Assembly (NCBI RefSeq): GCF_035982055.1
Contig: NZ_CP108427.1
Location: 8,307,001 to 8,371,000 of the forward strand
Length of the DNA stretch: 64,000 nucleotides
Direction: 5' to 3'
Origin: Streptomyces sp. NBC_01288
GTDB taxonomy: Bacteria > Actinomycetota > Actinomycetes > Streptomycetales > Streptomycetaceae
Every line of letters starts with the position of its first letter. Position 1 is the first letter of the stretch. Both the position numbers and the translations under genes were made by a program. Under the pieces are notes generated by a model. The model was not told the origin of the DNA. It saw nothing but the letters and a program-made list of their open reading frames with translations, and ran no database searches. Positions 28,386 to 37,095 of the stretch are shown in pieces.

Positions 28386-28413
28386 GCCTCGTGTGACGGG
28401 ATGTGATGAGGGG

Positions 28414-28989
28414 ATGGGCCGCGTGCGGTCGAAGAGTGGGGGACGGGTGGAGGCCGACGAGCTCCTGGTGCAGGTCGCGGCAGGTGATCAGCGGGCCTTC
28501 GAGGAGCTGTACGGACTGGTGTCCGGGCCGGTGTTCGGACTGGTGCGCCGCGTGGTGCGCGACCCCGCGCAGTCCGAGGAGGTGTCCCAGGAGGTGCTGT
28601 TGGAGATGTGGCGGTCCGCCGCCCGCTTCGACCCCGGCCGGGGCAGCGCGCTGTCCTGGGTCCTCACCCTCGCCCACCGCCGGGCCGTCGACCGGGTGCG
28701 CAGCGCCCGCGCGGCCGGCGAACGCGAGCAGCGCGAGGCCCGCCGCTCCCACCACCCCGCCTTCGACCAGGTGACCGAGGAGGTCGAGGCAGGCCTGGAA
28801 CGGCAGTTGGTGCGCCGCTGCCTGGACCGCCTCACGGCGCTGCAACGGCAGTCCGTCACCCTCGCCTATTACGACGGCTATACGTACCGTGAAGTGGCCG
28901 AGCGGCTCTCGCTGCCGCTGGGCACGGTCAAGACCCGCATGCGTGACGGACTCACCCGGCTGCGCGACTGCCTGGGAGGTGTCGCATGA
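28414..28989 (+). CDS. sigK: ECF RNA polymerase sigma factor, SigK-like
   Basis: A 191-residue group IV sigma factor. Region 2 spans about 20-90 (FEELYGLVSGPVFGLVRRVVRD, SQEVLLEMWRSAARFDP) and region 4 about 130-185 (LTALQRQSVTLAYYDGYTYREVAERLSLPLGTVKTRMRDGL), closest to the SigK/ECF19 group. It directs core polymerase to stress promoters until held by its anti-sigma factor, encoded next with a 4-bp overlap. The start is uncertain: GTG 28393, ATG 28414 or GTG 28423 are all possible. The symbol reflects family membership, not proven orthology. Confidence 0.85.
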   Translation: MGRVRSKSGGRVEADELLVQVAAGDQRAFEELYGLVSGPVFGLVRRVVRDPAQSEEVSQEVLLEMWRSAARFDPGRGSALSWVLTLAHRRAVDRVRSARAAGEREQREARRSHHPAFDQVTEEVEAGLERQLVRRCLDRLTALQRQSVTLAYYDGYTYREVAERLSLPLGTVKTRMRDGLTRLRDCLGGVA

Positions 28990-29825
28990 GCGTTCTCGCC
29001 CGACTGTTCGGCCGGGGGGATGTCCACTCGCTCGCGGCTCCCTACGCCCTGGACGCCCTGGAACCCGACGAGCGCCGCCAGTTCGAGAAACACCTCAGGG
29101 GCTGCGACCGCTGCGCCGAGGAGGTGCGGGCCATGAGCGAGGACGCGGTACGCCTCGCCTGGTCCACCGTGGCCCAGCCGCCGCTCGCCATGCGCGACCG
29201 CGTGCTGGCCGCCGTACGGCAGACCCCGCAGGAGCCCGGACCGCTGCGGGAACATGTGCGGGAGCCACAGGCGCGGGAGTACACACCCCGGCTGCCGGCC
29301 CATGTGTGGGGCACACAGCCGCAGGCCTCGCGCGCCCGCGTGCCCCAACGGCGCCCGTTCTTCGTGCCGTTCGCCACCGCGACGGCCACTGCCGCCCTCG
29401 TCGTGGCCTCGCTGTTCGCCGTGCAGGCGAACAAGACACAGGACAAGCTGGACGCCGCGCAGGCGCAGTCACGTGACATCGCCCACGTTCTCGCAGCTCC
29501 CGACGCCCGCGCGACCACCGGTGCGGACACCGCGGGCCGGAGCATCGGCGTGATCGCCTCCGCCTCGGAGGGGCGCGCGGTCGTCACCCTGAGCGGATAC
29601 GGCGCGCTGCCGAGCGGGCGCGTGCATCAACTGTGGCTGATGCGCCCCGATGTGCAACCGCGCTCCCTCGGGCTCTTCAAGGACGACACGCCCTTGGTCG
29701 CCACCGGACTCGACAAAACCGCAACATCACTCGCAGTGACCGTCGAGCCCGACGGGGGCTCTGCGCAGCCCACAACTCAGCCAGTTGTCCAACTCGCCCT
29801 GAAATCGGTTGGATTCGGAGAGTAA
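28986..29825 (+). CDS. rskA: Anti-sigma factor, RskA-like (zinc-binding, one membrane helix)
   Basis: A 279-residue inner membrane regulator. The N-terminal anti-sigma domain has the zinc motif HLRGCDRC (His36, Cys40, Cys43) with an upstream metal ligand likely. One helix (about 126-147) is followed by an extracytoplasmic RskA domain (VVTLSGYGALPSGRVHQLWLM). It should bind SigK and release it on regulated proteolysis. The ATG overlaps the sigK stop (ATGA), so both are made in fixed ratio. The trigger may be metal or redox state outside the membrane, given the neighbouring metal genes; this is inference. Confidence 0.86.
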   Translation: MSVLARLFGRGDVHSLAAPYALDALEPDERRQFEKHLRGCDRCAEEVRAMSEDAVRLAWSTVAQPPLAMRDRVLAAVRQTPQEPGPLREHVREPQAREYTPRLPAHVWGTQPQASRARVPQRRPFFVPFATATATAALVVASLFAVQANKTQDKLDAAQAQSRDIAHVLAAPDARATTGADTAGRSIGVIASASEGRAVVTLSGYGALPSGRVHQLWLMRPDVQPRSLGLFKDDTPLVATGLDKTATSLAVTVEPDGGSAQPTTQPVVQLALKSVGFGE

Positions 29826-29951
29826 TCAAGGAGGGGTCGTCAACACCCTTACGGGGAAGGTGAATCCTGAGACCTCGATACACGAGTGCTCGGTTGGGGC
29901 GATAGGGTTACCCTGCCCGGGCCGGGTGGACTCGTACGGGTGGGGAGTGAC

Positions 29952-30218
29952 ATGGAACAGATAGTGCGCAGCAGGGCAAGGGTCCCTGCGATCACGTGCG
30001 GGAGCAGCGCGACGAGTTCGCGCCTCGACCGCCATCTCTCGGTGCTGGGCGGCCCTGCCGTCCCGCAGCGCGAGACGGCAGAGGCGACCTCGCTGATGCG
30101 TGAGCTGACGTCGCGTGACACCACGCAGGAACGCAGCGCCACAGGTACCCGAGTGAGCCGCGTCAAGCTCTTCGCGCCACTGCGCAGGCTGCGCCGCTCG
30201 CTGTTCGGCGGGCGCTGA
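29952..30218 (+). CDS. Small basic actinobacterial protein, unknown
   Basis: An 88-residue Ser/Arg-rich protein, predicted cytosolic, starting MEQIVRSRARVPAITC and ending LRRLRRSLFGGR. The ATG at 29952 has GGGGAG eight bases upstream. There is no membrane segment or known domain. It follows rskA by 126 bp and may or may not be co-transcribed. The basic ends suggest contact with nucleic acid or membrane, but no function can be assigned. Confidence 0.62.
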   Translation: MEQIVRSRARVPAITCGSSATSSRLDRHLSVLGGPAVPQRETAEATSLMRELTSRDTTQERSATGTRVSRVKLFAPLRRLRRSLFGGR

Positions 30219-30231
30219 GCAACTCCTCGGC

Positions 30232-30254
30232 GCCCCCGGGGAGTTCCCGGGGGC
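30232..30254. terminator. Bidirectional terminator hairpin
   Basis: GCCCCCGGG (30232-30240) pairs with CCCGGGGGC (30246-30254) around a 5-nt loop, between two convergent genes. A compact, strong stem. Confidence 0.75.
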
Positions 30255-30260
30255 CCGCGC

Positions 30261-31487
30261 TCAGGCCGCGACACCGTCCCGGCGCAGTGCTGCGATCTCT
30301 GTGTCCGCCATCCCCACGGCACGCAGCAGCGCCACGGTGTGCTCCCCGAGCGCGGGCACGTCGCCCATCCGCGCCTCGCCTCCGCCCGGCAAGGTGATGG
30401 GCGGCAGCAGCGCCCGCAGCGGCCCGACCGGCGAACCCACCTCCCGCCACCGCTCCCTGGCCACCAACTGCGGGTGCTCCGCCAGCTGTTGTACGTCTCT
30501 CAGCCGCGCGCAGGCCACACCCGCGCGCTCCAGCAACCCCACGGCCTCGTCGGCGCCGAGCCCACCCAGCGCCGCACCGACGAGGGCGTCGGTGCGCTCC
30601 CGGTTCACGACCCGCGCGGCGTTCGTCGCGAAGTCGGGATCACTCCCCAACTCCGGCCTCCTGATGACCTGTTCGGCCAGCCGCCGCCACTCCCGGTCGT
30701 TCTGCACCGACAACAACACCCTCCCGCCGTCCGCCGTGGGATAGGCGTCGTACGGCGCGATGACGGCGTGCGCAAGTCCCGTGCGCGCCGGGGGAGTTCC
30801 ACCGTGCATCGCGTGATGCAACGGGTGCCCCATCCACTCCGCGAGCGCGTCCAGCATCGACACCTCCACGGGCCCACCACGCCCGCTCACACCCCGGCGC
30901 ACGAGCGCCGCGAGCACACCCGAGAAGGCGTACATCGCCGCCGCGATGTCGGCGGCCGGAATCCCCGCCTTCACGGGCTGCTCCGGCGTCCCGGTCACCG
31001 ACACCAGCCCCGCCTCGCACTGCACGAGCATGTCGTAGGCCCGCTTGTCGGCGTACGGGCCCGACGCCCCGTACCCGGAGATGTCCACGGCGACCAGCCG
31101 AGGATGCGCCGCGCACAGCGTCGCCGCGTCCAGCCCCAGCCGGGCCGCGGCCCCGTGCGCGAGGTTCTGCACGAACACGTCGGCGCCGGCGATCAGTTGT
31201 CGTACGACGTGGACACCGCGCGGATCTTTGAGATCGAGCGCGATGGACTCCTTGCCCCGGTTGCACCACACGAAATGCGAGGCCAGACCACCGGCCGCGC
31301 TGTCGTAACCGCGTGCGAAGTCACCCCCGTCGATCCGCTCGACCTTGATCACCCGGGCGCCGAGATCGGCGAGTTGGCGGGTGGCGAAGGGCGCGGCGAC
31401 GGCCTGCTCGACGGCGACGACGGTGATGCCCTCCAGAGGGAGAGGCTGGGGCGGGGGCGCGGGCAAGGGCTCCATGCCGGGGATCAT
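30261..31487 (-). CDS. Type III (CaiB/BaiF) CoA transferase
   Basis: A 408-residue enzyme that moves CoA between carboxylic acids, usually from succinyl- or acetyl-CoA to a carnitine-, aryl- or branched-acid acceptor. The N-terminal Rossmann part is ITVVAVEQAVAAPFATRQLADLGARVIKVER. NRGKESIALDLKDPRG and the catalytic Asp180 (GIPAADIAAAMYAF) are in the expected places, and the length is typical of the monomer fold. It is divergent from an M20 amidohydrolase. Acceptor specificity cannot be read. The ATG at 31487 is the likely start. Confidence 0.89.
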   Translation of the reverse strand: MIPGMEPLPAPPPQPLPLEGITVVAVEQAVAAPFATRQLADLGARVIKVERIDGGDFARGYDSAAGGLASHFVWCNRGKESIALDLKDPRGVHVVRQLIAGADVFVQNLAHGAAARLGLDAATLCAAHPRLVAVDISGYGASGPYADKRAYDMLVQCEAGLVSVTGTPEQPVKAGIPAADIAAAMYAFSGVLAALVRRGVSGRGGPVEVSMLDALAEWMGHPLHHAMHGGTPPARTGLAHAVIAPYDAYPTADGGRVLLSVQNDREWRRLAEQVIRRPELGSDPDFATNAARVVNRERTDALVGAALGGLGADEAVGLLERAGVACARLRDVQQLAEHPQLVARERWREVGSPVGPLRALLPPITLPGGGEARMGDVPALGEHTVALLRAVGMADTEIAALRRDGVAA

Positions 31488-31570
31488 GTCCCGTGCCTGA
31501 CACCTTTGTCATGTGGGGAGCATGATGCGTATGGCTGATGCACCGATCCTCGCCGCTCCCGGAGGCGCAC

Positions 31571-33217
31571 GTGTGTGACCCCCATGACCAGCACGAACAC
31601 CAGACGACGACCGCCGCCGACCCGGTGATGGCGGCCTCCGCCCACATCGCGGCACCCACCTACGTCCCGCCCACGGGCCTGGCCCGGGACAGCCCCGCCA
31701 AGACGGCCGCGCTGGACTGGATCGCCGAGCACACGGACCGGATCACCGCCCTCAACTCCGAGATCTGGGAGCACGCCGAACTCAGCCTCCGTGAGTGGAA
31801 GTCGTCGCTCGCCGAGGCTGCGTTCCTCGAACAGGCCGGATTCCAGGTCGAGTTCGGCACGGCCGGCTTCCCCACGGCTTTCACCGCGACCTTCTCCCAC
31901 GGCACCGGCGGCCCCGTCCTCGGCTTCAGCGGCGAGTACGACGCGCTGCCCGGCCTCTCCCAGCACAGCGGCGTCGGCCACCACGACCCGCGCGAGTACG
32001 TCCACGACCCCTTCGCACCGGGCTACGGTCCCGGCCACGGCTGCGGCCACTGCGCCCTCGGCACGGCGGCGGCAGCGGCAGCGGCGGCCGTGGCGCAGGC
32101 CGCGCAGCGACACCAACTCCCCGTCACCGTCAGGTTCTTCGGCTCCACCGCCGAGGAGAACCTGATCGGCAAGACCTACGCGGTCAGCCAGGGCGTCTAC
32201 GACGGCCTCGACGCCTTCCTCGACTGGCACCCCTCGACCTCCAACGCCACCGGCTGGGGCACCAGCACCGCGATGACGGCGGTGACCTTCACCTTCCTGG
32301 GCGTGGCCGGGCACGGCGGCCACGCGCTCGGCAACAAGAGCGCGTTGGACGCGGCCGTGATGATGGCGACCCTCTCCGAGTTCCTGCGCGAGGAGAGCGT
32401 GGCGCCGAGCGGACGCCTCCACTGGGTGATCAACAACGGGGGTGACATCCCGAACGTCACCCCGGAGATCGCGGAGATCAGTTACTACGTCCGCGAGGGC
32501 AGCCCCGCCCGCGTCCAGGTCCTCCTCGACAAGGTGATCGCCGTCTCCGAAGCGGCGGCGAAGGCCTCGCAGACATCGGTTCGGCACCGCATCACCGCCG
32601 CCTGCTGGAACCAACTCCCCTCCCGGGCCTTCGCGGAGCTGATGTACGACAACATGCGGCAACTCGGGCCGCCCGAATTCACCGAGGAGGCGCAGCAGTT
32701 GGCGCGGGACCTCCAGGAGTCGCTCGGGCTGCCGCAGCAGGGCCTGCACACCGAGATCGCCGAACTCGCCCCGCCCAACCCTGTGTTCCTCGGCGGCGGC
32801 TCGACGGATGTCGCCGACATCAGCTGGAACGTCCCGACCGTCTCCATGGGCGCCGCCCTCGCCCCCATCGGCAGCAAGCTGCACACCTGGGCCCTCACGT
32901 CCTGCGCGGCGTCGGCACCCGGCCGGGCGACCGTCATCGCCGCCGCCCGCTATCTCACGGCGACGGCGATCGACCTGCTCACCCAGCCGGAGCAACTCAG
33001 GGCGATCAAGGACGAGTTCAAGCAGCGCACGGAGGGCGTCGTATGGCGGACGGCCCTGCCCGACGGCTACGAACCACCCATGTACGAACCCCCGGAGTGG
33101 TTCCTGGAGCGGACCGGCCAGACCTGGCCACCGGACAACATCACCTGGCCGCCTCAACAGGTGGTGTCCCAGGAGAAGTTCTCGTCACTGGGCCCCGAAC
33201 TGCCGCCTCAGCGGTAG
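31571..33217 (+). CDS. M20 family amidohydrolase/peptidase (AbgB-like)
   Basis: A 548-residue zinc hydrolase of the aminobenzoyl-glutamate utilisation (AbgB) type. Metal motifs: GPGHGCGHC with its His pair near 160, STAEENLIG with the catalytic Glu, DWHP, and a distal LHTW His. A lid domain sits between. It cleaves amide bonds of N-acyl or aryl amino acids; the substrate is unknown. The GTG at 31571 has GGAGG five bases upstream, better than the ATG at 31538. The tail of about 60 residues rich in Pro and Trp is unusual. The stop is 4 bp from the convergent ABC permease end. Confidence 0.87.
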   Translation: MCDPHDQHEHQTTTAADPVMAASAHIAAPTYVPPTGLARDSPAKTAALDWIAEHTDRITALNSEIWEHAELSLREWKSSLAEAAFLEQAGFQVEFGTAGFPTAFTATFSHGTGGPVLGFSGEYDALPGLSQHSGVGHHDPREYVHDPFAPGYGPGHGCGHCALGTAAAAAAAAVAQAAQRHQLPVTVRFFGSTAEENLIGKTYAVSQGVYDGLDAFLDWHPSTSNATGWGTSTAMTAVTFTFLGVAGHGGHALGNKSALDAAVMMATLSEFLREESVAPSGRLHWVINNGGDIPNVTPEIAEISYYVREGSPARVQVLLDKVIAVSEAAAKASQTSVRHRITAACWNQLPSRAFAELMYDNMRQLGPPEFTEEAQQLARDLQESLGLPQQGLHTEIAELAPPNPVFLGGGSTDVADISWNVPTVSMGAALAPIGSKLHTWALTSCAASAPGRATVIAAARYLTATAIDLLTQPEQLRAIKDEFKQRTEGVVWRTALPDGYEPPMYEPPEWFLERTGQTWPPDNITWPPQQVVSQEKFSSLGPELPPQR

Positions 33218-33221
33218 CGGT

Positions 33222-34004
33222 TCACCGCTCGCCGTGCGCGTACCGGCGTACGGCGAGCGGCGCGAACACGGCGATCAGCGCGGCGCACCAGGCCAGCGAC
33301 CCGGCGATCGGATGGGCCACCGGCCAGGCGGCGCCCTCGGGCACGGGGGAGTTGCCGAACAGGTGGCGCAGGGCCGTTGTCACCGCGCTGATCGGGTTCC
33401 ACTCGGCCAGGGTGCGCAGCCAGTCCGGCAGCCGGTCCGTCGGGATGTACGCGTTGGACAGCAGCGGCAGCATGAAGGTCGCGCTGCCGAGTTGACCGGC
33501 CGCCTCCTCGCTGCGGGAGGCCAGCCCGAGCAGGATGCCGACCCAGGCGCAGGCGAACCGGAACAGCAGCAACAGGCCCACGGCAGCGGCGGCTTGGAGC
33601 GCCGAGCCCTCGATCCGCCAGCCCACCGCGAGACCGACCAGCAGGAACGGCACCGTACCGGCCGCCGTGACGACCAGGTCGGCGGTCGCCTGCCCGAGGG
33701 GTACGGCCGCCCTGCTCATCGGCAGGGTGCGGAAGCGGTCCGTCACGCCCCGGTGCGAGTCCTGGGCGGCCTGGAACATGCCCGTCATGATGCCGTTGGC
33801 GGCGGTCGCGACGAGCAGGCCGGGGACGAGGTAGGAGCGGTACGCGTCGCCCGGCATCGCGAGCGCGCTGCCGAAGACGTACCCGAAGAACAGCAGCATC
33901 GTGATCGGCATGGTCTGGGTGAGGATCACCAGCGCCGGGCTGTTCCGCACCCGTCGCAACTGCCGGCCGAGCATCGCGGTGCCGTCGTACGCCAGCATGC
34001 TCAT
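33222..34004 (-). CDS. ABC-2 type transporter permease (DrrB-like)
   Basis: A 260-residue permease with six predicted helices and the ABC-2 export signature region near LASRSEEAAGQLGSATFMLPLLSNAYIP. It pairs with the ATPase encoded just upstream (4-bp overlap) to form an exporter of the daunorubicin-resistance DrrAB type. The likely cargo is an antibiotic or lipid. The pair is controlled by the divergent TetR regulator. Confidence 0.9.
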   Translation of the reverse strand: MSMLAYDGTAMLGRQLRRVRNSPALVILTQTMPITMLLFFGYVFGSALAMPGDAYRSYLVPGLLVATAANGIMTGMFQAAQDSHRGVTDRFRTLPMSRAAVPLGQATADLVVTAAGTVPFLLVGLAVGWRIEGSALQAAAAVGLLLLFRFACAWVGILLGLASRSEEAAGQLGSATFMLPLLSNAYIPTDRLPDWLRTLAEWNPISAVTTALRHLFGNSPVPEGAAWPVAHPIAGSLAWCAALIAVFAPLAVRRYAHGER

Positions 34005-34945
34005 GCCGCCAACTCCTTGCTCTCCGTCAGGCGCAGGAACACGTCGTCCAGGGTCGGCGGCCGCATGCTCGCGTCGAGCAACGGCACGCCGGCCGCGTCG
34101 AGTTCGCGGACCAGCCGGGGGAGGGTGAGTGTCGGGTCGCCGGTGACCGCGCCGACGGCGTTCCGCTCGTGGTCGAACGACGGCTCGGCGCCGGTGAGTC
34201 GGTCGAGGACACCGGCCGCCTTCGCAAGGGCGTCCGCGTGCGCGACGACTACCTCGGCGTACGTGCCGATGAGCGCCTTCAGTTGGGCCGGTGAACCGCT
34301 GTGCGCGACCCGCCCCTTGTCCACCAGGGCGATGTCGTCGGCCAGTTGGTCGGCCTCCTCCAGGTACTGCGTGGTCAGCAGCACGGTCGTACCCTCCCTC
34401 TTCAGGTCCCGAACGGCGTCCCAGACCCGGTTCCGGCTGGCCGGGTCGAGCCCGGTCGTCGGTTCGTCGAGGAACAGCACGTCCGGGCGTCGTATGAGAC
34501 TCGCCGCGAGGTCGAGGCGGCGGCGCATCCCGCCGGAGTAGGTGGACGCGGGCCGGTCGGCGGACTCGGTCAGGCCGAAGCGGTCCAGCAGCTCGGCGGC
34601 CCGCTCCGCCGGACCCCGCACCCGGTGCAGCCGCGCGAACAGGCGCAGGTTCTGCCGGCCCGTGAGGTCGCCGTCGACCGACGCGTACTGCCCGGTGACG
34701 CCGATCCGACGCCGTACGGCCGAAGCCTCCCGGACCAGATCGTGCCCGGCGATGCGCGCGGAGCCCGCGTCGGGCCGCAGCAGTGTGGTGAGCAGTCGTA
34801 CGGCCGTGGTCTTGCCCGCGCCGTTGGGCCCGAGGACTCCGCAGACCGTGCCCTCGGCCACCGCCAGGTCCAGCCCGCGCACGGCGTGCACAGCGCCGAA
34901 GCGCTTCTCCAGACCTTCACTAAGTACAGCGTACGTAGTAGTCAT
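34001..34945 (-). CDS. ABC transporter ATPase (DrrA-like)
   Basis: A 314-residue ATPase. Walker A is GPNGAGKTTAVRLL (about 38-51), the signature YSGGMRRRLDLA (about 138-149), Walker B VLFLDEPTTGLDP (about 158-170), and the C-terminal extension is that of the DrrA family. The start is taken at ATG 34945 (MTTTYAV), 18 bases inside the longer reading. Codons 3-9 overlap one of two related palindromes, so a repressor bound there would also block the start of the gene. It acts with the permease at 33222-34004. Confidence 0.9.
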   Translation of the reverse strand: MTTTYAVLSEGLEKRFGAVHAVRGLDLAVAEGTVCGVLGPNGAGKTTAVRLLTTLLRPDAGSARIAGHDLVREASAVRRRIGVTGQYASVDGDLTGRQNLRLFARLHRVRGPAERAAELLDRFGLTESADRPASTYSGGMRRRLDLAASLIRRPDVLFLDEPTTGLDPASRNRVWDAVRDLKREGTTVLLTTQYLEEADQLADDIALVDKGRVAHSGSPAQLKALIGTYAEVVVAHADALAKAAGVLDRLTGAEPSFDHERNAVGAVTGDPTLTLPRLVRELDAAGVPLLDASMRPPTLDDVFLRLTESKELAA

Positions 34946-34980
34946 GGGTCGACCATAGCGCACTACGTACGGTGTACGTA
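34921..34980. promoter_or_regulatory. Two palindromic TetR operators for the exporter and its regulator
   Basis: A perfect dyad TACGTAC-GGT-GTACGTA lies at 34964-34980. A second copy with three mismatches occupies 34921-34937, inside the first codons of the ATPase gene. The spacing is 43 bp, about four helical turns. They lie between the divergent ABC exporter and TetR genes, so autoregulation and exporter repression are expected. Confidence 0.75.
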
Positions 34981-35008
34981 ACTAGGATGGTGGTCGAGGT
35001 GATGATCA

Positions 35009-35731
35009 ATGGCGGACCGAGCGGCCGTACCCGAAGTGATCTGGGCGCGCCCCGAGCGTGCGGGGCGGGGGCCGAAGCCGGCGTTCCGCCGCGCGGACAT
35101 CGCGGCGGCGGCCGTGCGGATCGCCGACGCTGGAGGGCTGGACGCGGTGTCCATGCGGCATGTCGCGGCCGAGTTGGGGTGCGGGACGATGTCGCTGTAC
35201 AACTACGTCCCCCGCAAGGAGGACCTGTACGAGCTGATGGTCGACGCGGTCAGCGGCGAGCACGAGGAGTGGGAGCCGTCGGGGGACTGGCGGGCGGACA
35301 TGATCCGGGTGGCCCATCAGACGCGGACGCTGATGCACCGGCATCCCTGGCTGCCGCGGTTGATGTCACCTGTGTATGGCTTCAGCCCCAATGCGCTGCG
35401 GTATCTGGAGCACTGTCTCGCCTGTCTCGATGCGGTCGAGGCGTCGTACGGCACGAAGATGCAGCTTGTCGGGATGCTCAACGGGGTCGTGACGATGTAC
35501 GTGACCAATGAGTTGGCGACTGCTGAGCGGTCTCGGGCGTTGCCGTGGTCGGAGGATCAGGAGAACGCGGTGCGGATCGCGTACCTGGGGAGTCAGATCG
35601 CGGGTGGGGCTTATCCGCGGATGGCTGCGGCGTTCATGGAGGATCCGGGGCCTATTGATCTGGATGCCGTTTTTGATATGGCGCTTGGGAAGGTTCTGGA
35701 TGCGTTTGCGCCGCAGGGGGACGAGTTGTAG
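35009..35731 (+). CDS. TetR family regulator of the adjacent ABC exporter
   Basis: A 240-residue repressor. The TetR HTH covers about 30-75 (RRADIAAAAVRIADAGGLDAVSMRHVAAELGCGTMSLYNYVPRKEDLYELM), and the larger C-terminal ligand domain is of the TetR_C type found with drug exporters. The ATG at 35009 has GAGGTGAT upstream. It is divergent from the DrrAB-type genes with the two palindromes between, so the exported compound is probably also the inducer. Confidence 0.9.
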   Translation: MADRAAVPEVIWARPERAGRGPKPAFRRADIAAAAVRIADAGGLDAVSMRHVAAELGCGTMSLYNYVPRKEDLYELMVDAVSGEHEEWEPSGDWRADMIRVAHQTRTLMHRHPWLPRLMSPVYGFSPNALRYLEHCLACLDAVEASYGTKMQLVGMLNGVVTMYVTNELATAERSRALPWSEDQENAVRIAYLGSQIAGGAYPRMAAAFMEDPGPIDLDAVFDMALGKVLDAFAPQGDEL

Positions 35732-35747
35732 GCGGCTGCGGGCGCGT

Positions 35748-35807
35748 GGGGGCTGGTCGCGCCCACGCGGCGGAGCCGCATATCAAATACAGCCCCGCGC
35801 CCCTAGG
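35748..35807. repeat. Streptomyces REP-like palindromic element (copy A)
   Basis: A 60-bp GC-rich element, with GGGGCTG and CAGCCCC arms around an inner GCGGC-GGA-GCCGC hairpin, after the TetR gene. In inverted orientation it shares its ends, GGGGCGCGGGG and GCGCGACCAGCC, with copies at 37009-37077 and 52886-52912. It probably also terminates transcription. Confidence 0.7.
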
Positions 35808-35811
35808 TGTC

Positions 35812-36978
35812 TCAGATGAGTGCGAATTGACCCTCTGGGCCCTCCTCGTGGTGGTCCAAGACCGATGCGGGGCGGCGTGCCGACTCTGGCACCGGTAGAA
35901 CGCCCGCCTTGCGTAGCTCCGTTGCCGTGATCTGGTCCGTCACCTCCAACTCCTCCTGCTGCGGCCGGAGTTCCGCCAGTAGCGCCAATACCGTGATCAG
36001 CTCCAGCAGTTCAGATGTCCACGTCTGTTGCCAGGTCGGGGGGCGGATCGCCGCCAGGGTGCCTGGATCGGCCTCCGCTGTGCGGGAGTTGAACCACTGC
36101 TCCAGTACCCGTACTCCGCTCACCTCGAAGTCCCAGGACTCGGGGGGTACCGGGGAGATGCGGCCCTCGTCGAGGTGGAGGGTCTCCTCGTCGCGGTCGT
36201 AGTGGAGGGTGAGGGGGAGGGGTGGCAGCGGGGCGCGGACGTAGGGGCGTCGGCCGCCGGGGAGTTTGGGGCGGTCGCCGTTGCGGCGCATCAGCCAGAG
36301 CAGGCGGTGGCCCAACTCGACGCCGCGTGCCCAGAGTTCGGGGTTCCGGGTCAGGGGGACGGTCGGGCCGGGGCGGGCCGTCGTCACCGTCCAGGCGAGG
36401 ACGTCCGCCGGGGTGGGGGAGTGGCCGAGGTGGGTGGCGAGGTGGGGCAGCAGGCCCGGGGCCAGGTTCGGTTCCTCGGCTGCGGGGCGGCGGTAGAGGG
36501 GGCGGACGCGGCCCGGGCGGAGCAGGGGGAGGATCGAGGACGCGAGCAGGAACGGGCCGGAGGTGCCGGGGACGACCGGGGTCTCCACCACGAAGATCTG
36601 GCGTTCGTCCGCCACCCGCCACAACTCCGGGCGGGCCACGTCGATCAGGCGGTGGTCGGGGATCAGCCACTGCTCGTCGAAGGGGGCGTGCAGGACGCGG
36701 ATCGGTTCCGGGCAGGGGCCCGTGGCGCGGATCAGCTTCTCCGTGCCGCTGGGCTGGCCCGGGAGCTGGGACACCGCCGAGTGCAGGGTGCGTGAGCGCG
36801 TCGGCTCGAACAGCACTTCCCGGTCGGGGACTTCGGCCTTCACCAGGGTGTCCCAGCGCGCTTTCAGGGTTGCCGCGTCAGGTGCCGTCGGCCACCCCCG
36901 GCCGAGCCGGATCGGTGCGACGGACCACGGCATCAGGTCCGCGAGCAGCGGAGCGTCGTCGTGCGTCACGCCTGGCAT
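35812..36978 (-). CDS. Orphan protein resembling type ISP restriction enzyme C-terminal domain
   Basis: A 388-residue protein that matches the C-terminal specificity domain of type ISP (LlaBIII-like) restriction-modification enzymes over most of its length. Recognisable segments are the FDEQWLIPDHRLIDVARPELW stretch, PLTRNPELWARGVELGHRLLWL, and VRAPLPPLPL...ISPVPPESWDFEVSGVRVLEQWF. There is no helicase, nuclease or methyltransferase part and no such gene nearby, so it is not a restriction enzyme on its own. I base the family match on remembered motif patterns; a profile search would settle it. Function unknown. Confidence 0.6.
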   Translation of the reverse strand: MPGVTHDDAPLLADLMPWSVAPIRLGRGWPTAPDAATLKARWDTLVKAEVPDREVLFEPTRSRTLHSAVSQLPGQPSGTEKLIRATGPCPEPIRVLHAPFDEQWLIPDHRLIDVARPELWRVADERQIFVVETPVVPGTSGPFLLASSILPLLRPGRVRPLYRRPAAEEPNLAPGLLPHLATHLGHSPTPADVLAWTVTTARPGPTVPLTRNPELWARGVELGHRLLWLMRRNGDRPKLPGGRRPYVRAPLPPLPLTLHYDRDEETLHLDEGRISPVPPESWDFEVSGVRVLEQWFNSRTAEADPGTLAAIRPPTWQQTWTSELLELITVLALLAELRPQQEELEVTDQITATELRKAGVLPVPESARRPASVLDHHEEGPEGQFALI

Positions 36979-37008
36979 CGTACGACCTGCTTACGGCAGC
37001 CGGGTTGG

Positions 37009-37077
37009 GGGTCGCGCCCCTCAAGGGGCGCGAGGAACTGCGCGACCAGCCCCCACCGAGCCCGCAGATGAGGAACC
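37009..37077. repeat. Streptomyces REP-like palindromic element (copy B)
   Basis: It contains a perfect hairpin CGCGCCCC-TCAA-GGGGCGCG, then the shared core over 37025-37051, which includes GGAACTGCGCGACCAGCC. It lies between the type-ISP-like gene and the GntR gene. The core differs from copy C (52886-52912) at one base in 27. Confidence 0.75.
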
Positions 37078-37095
37078 GGCCGGCCAGCGGAGCGT

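Noticed and set aside
34921..34980. Terminator
   Set aside because: The dyads are short, AT-containing and in a divergent promoter position, which fits operators better.
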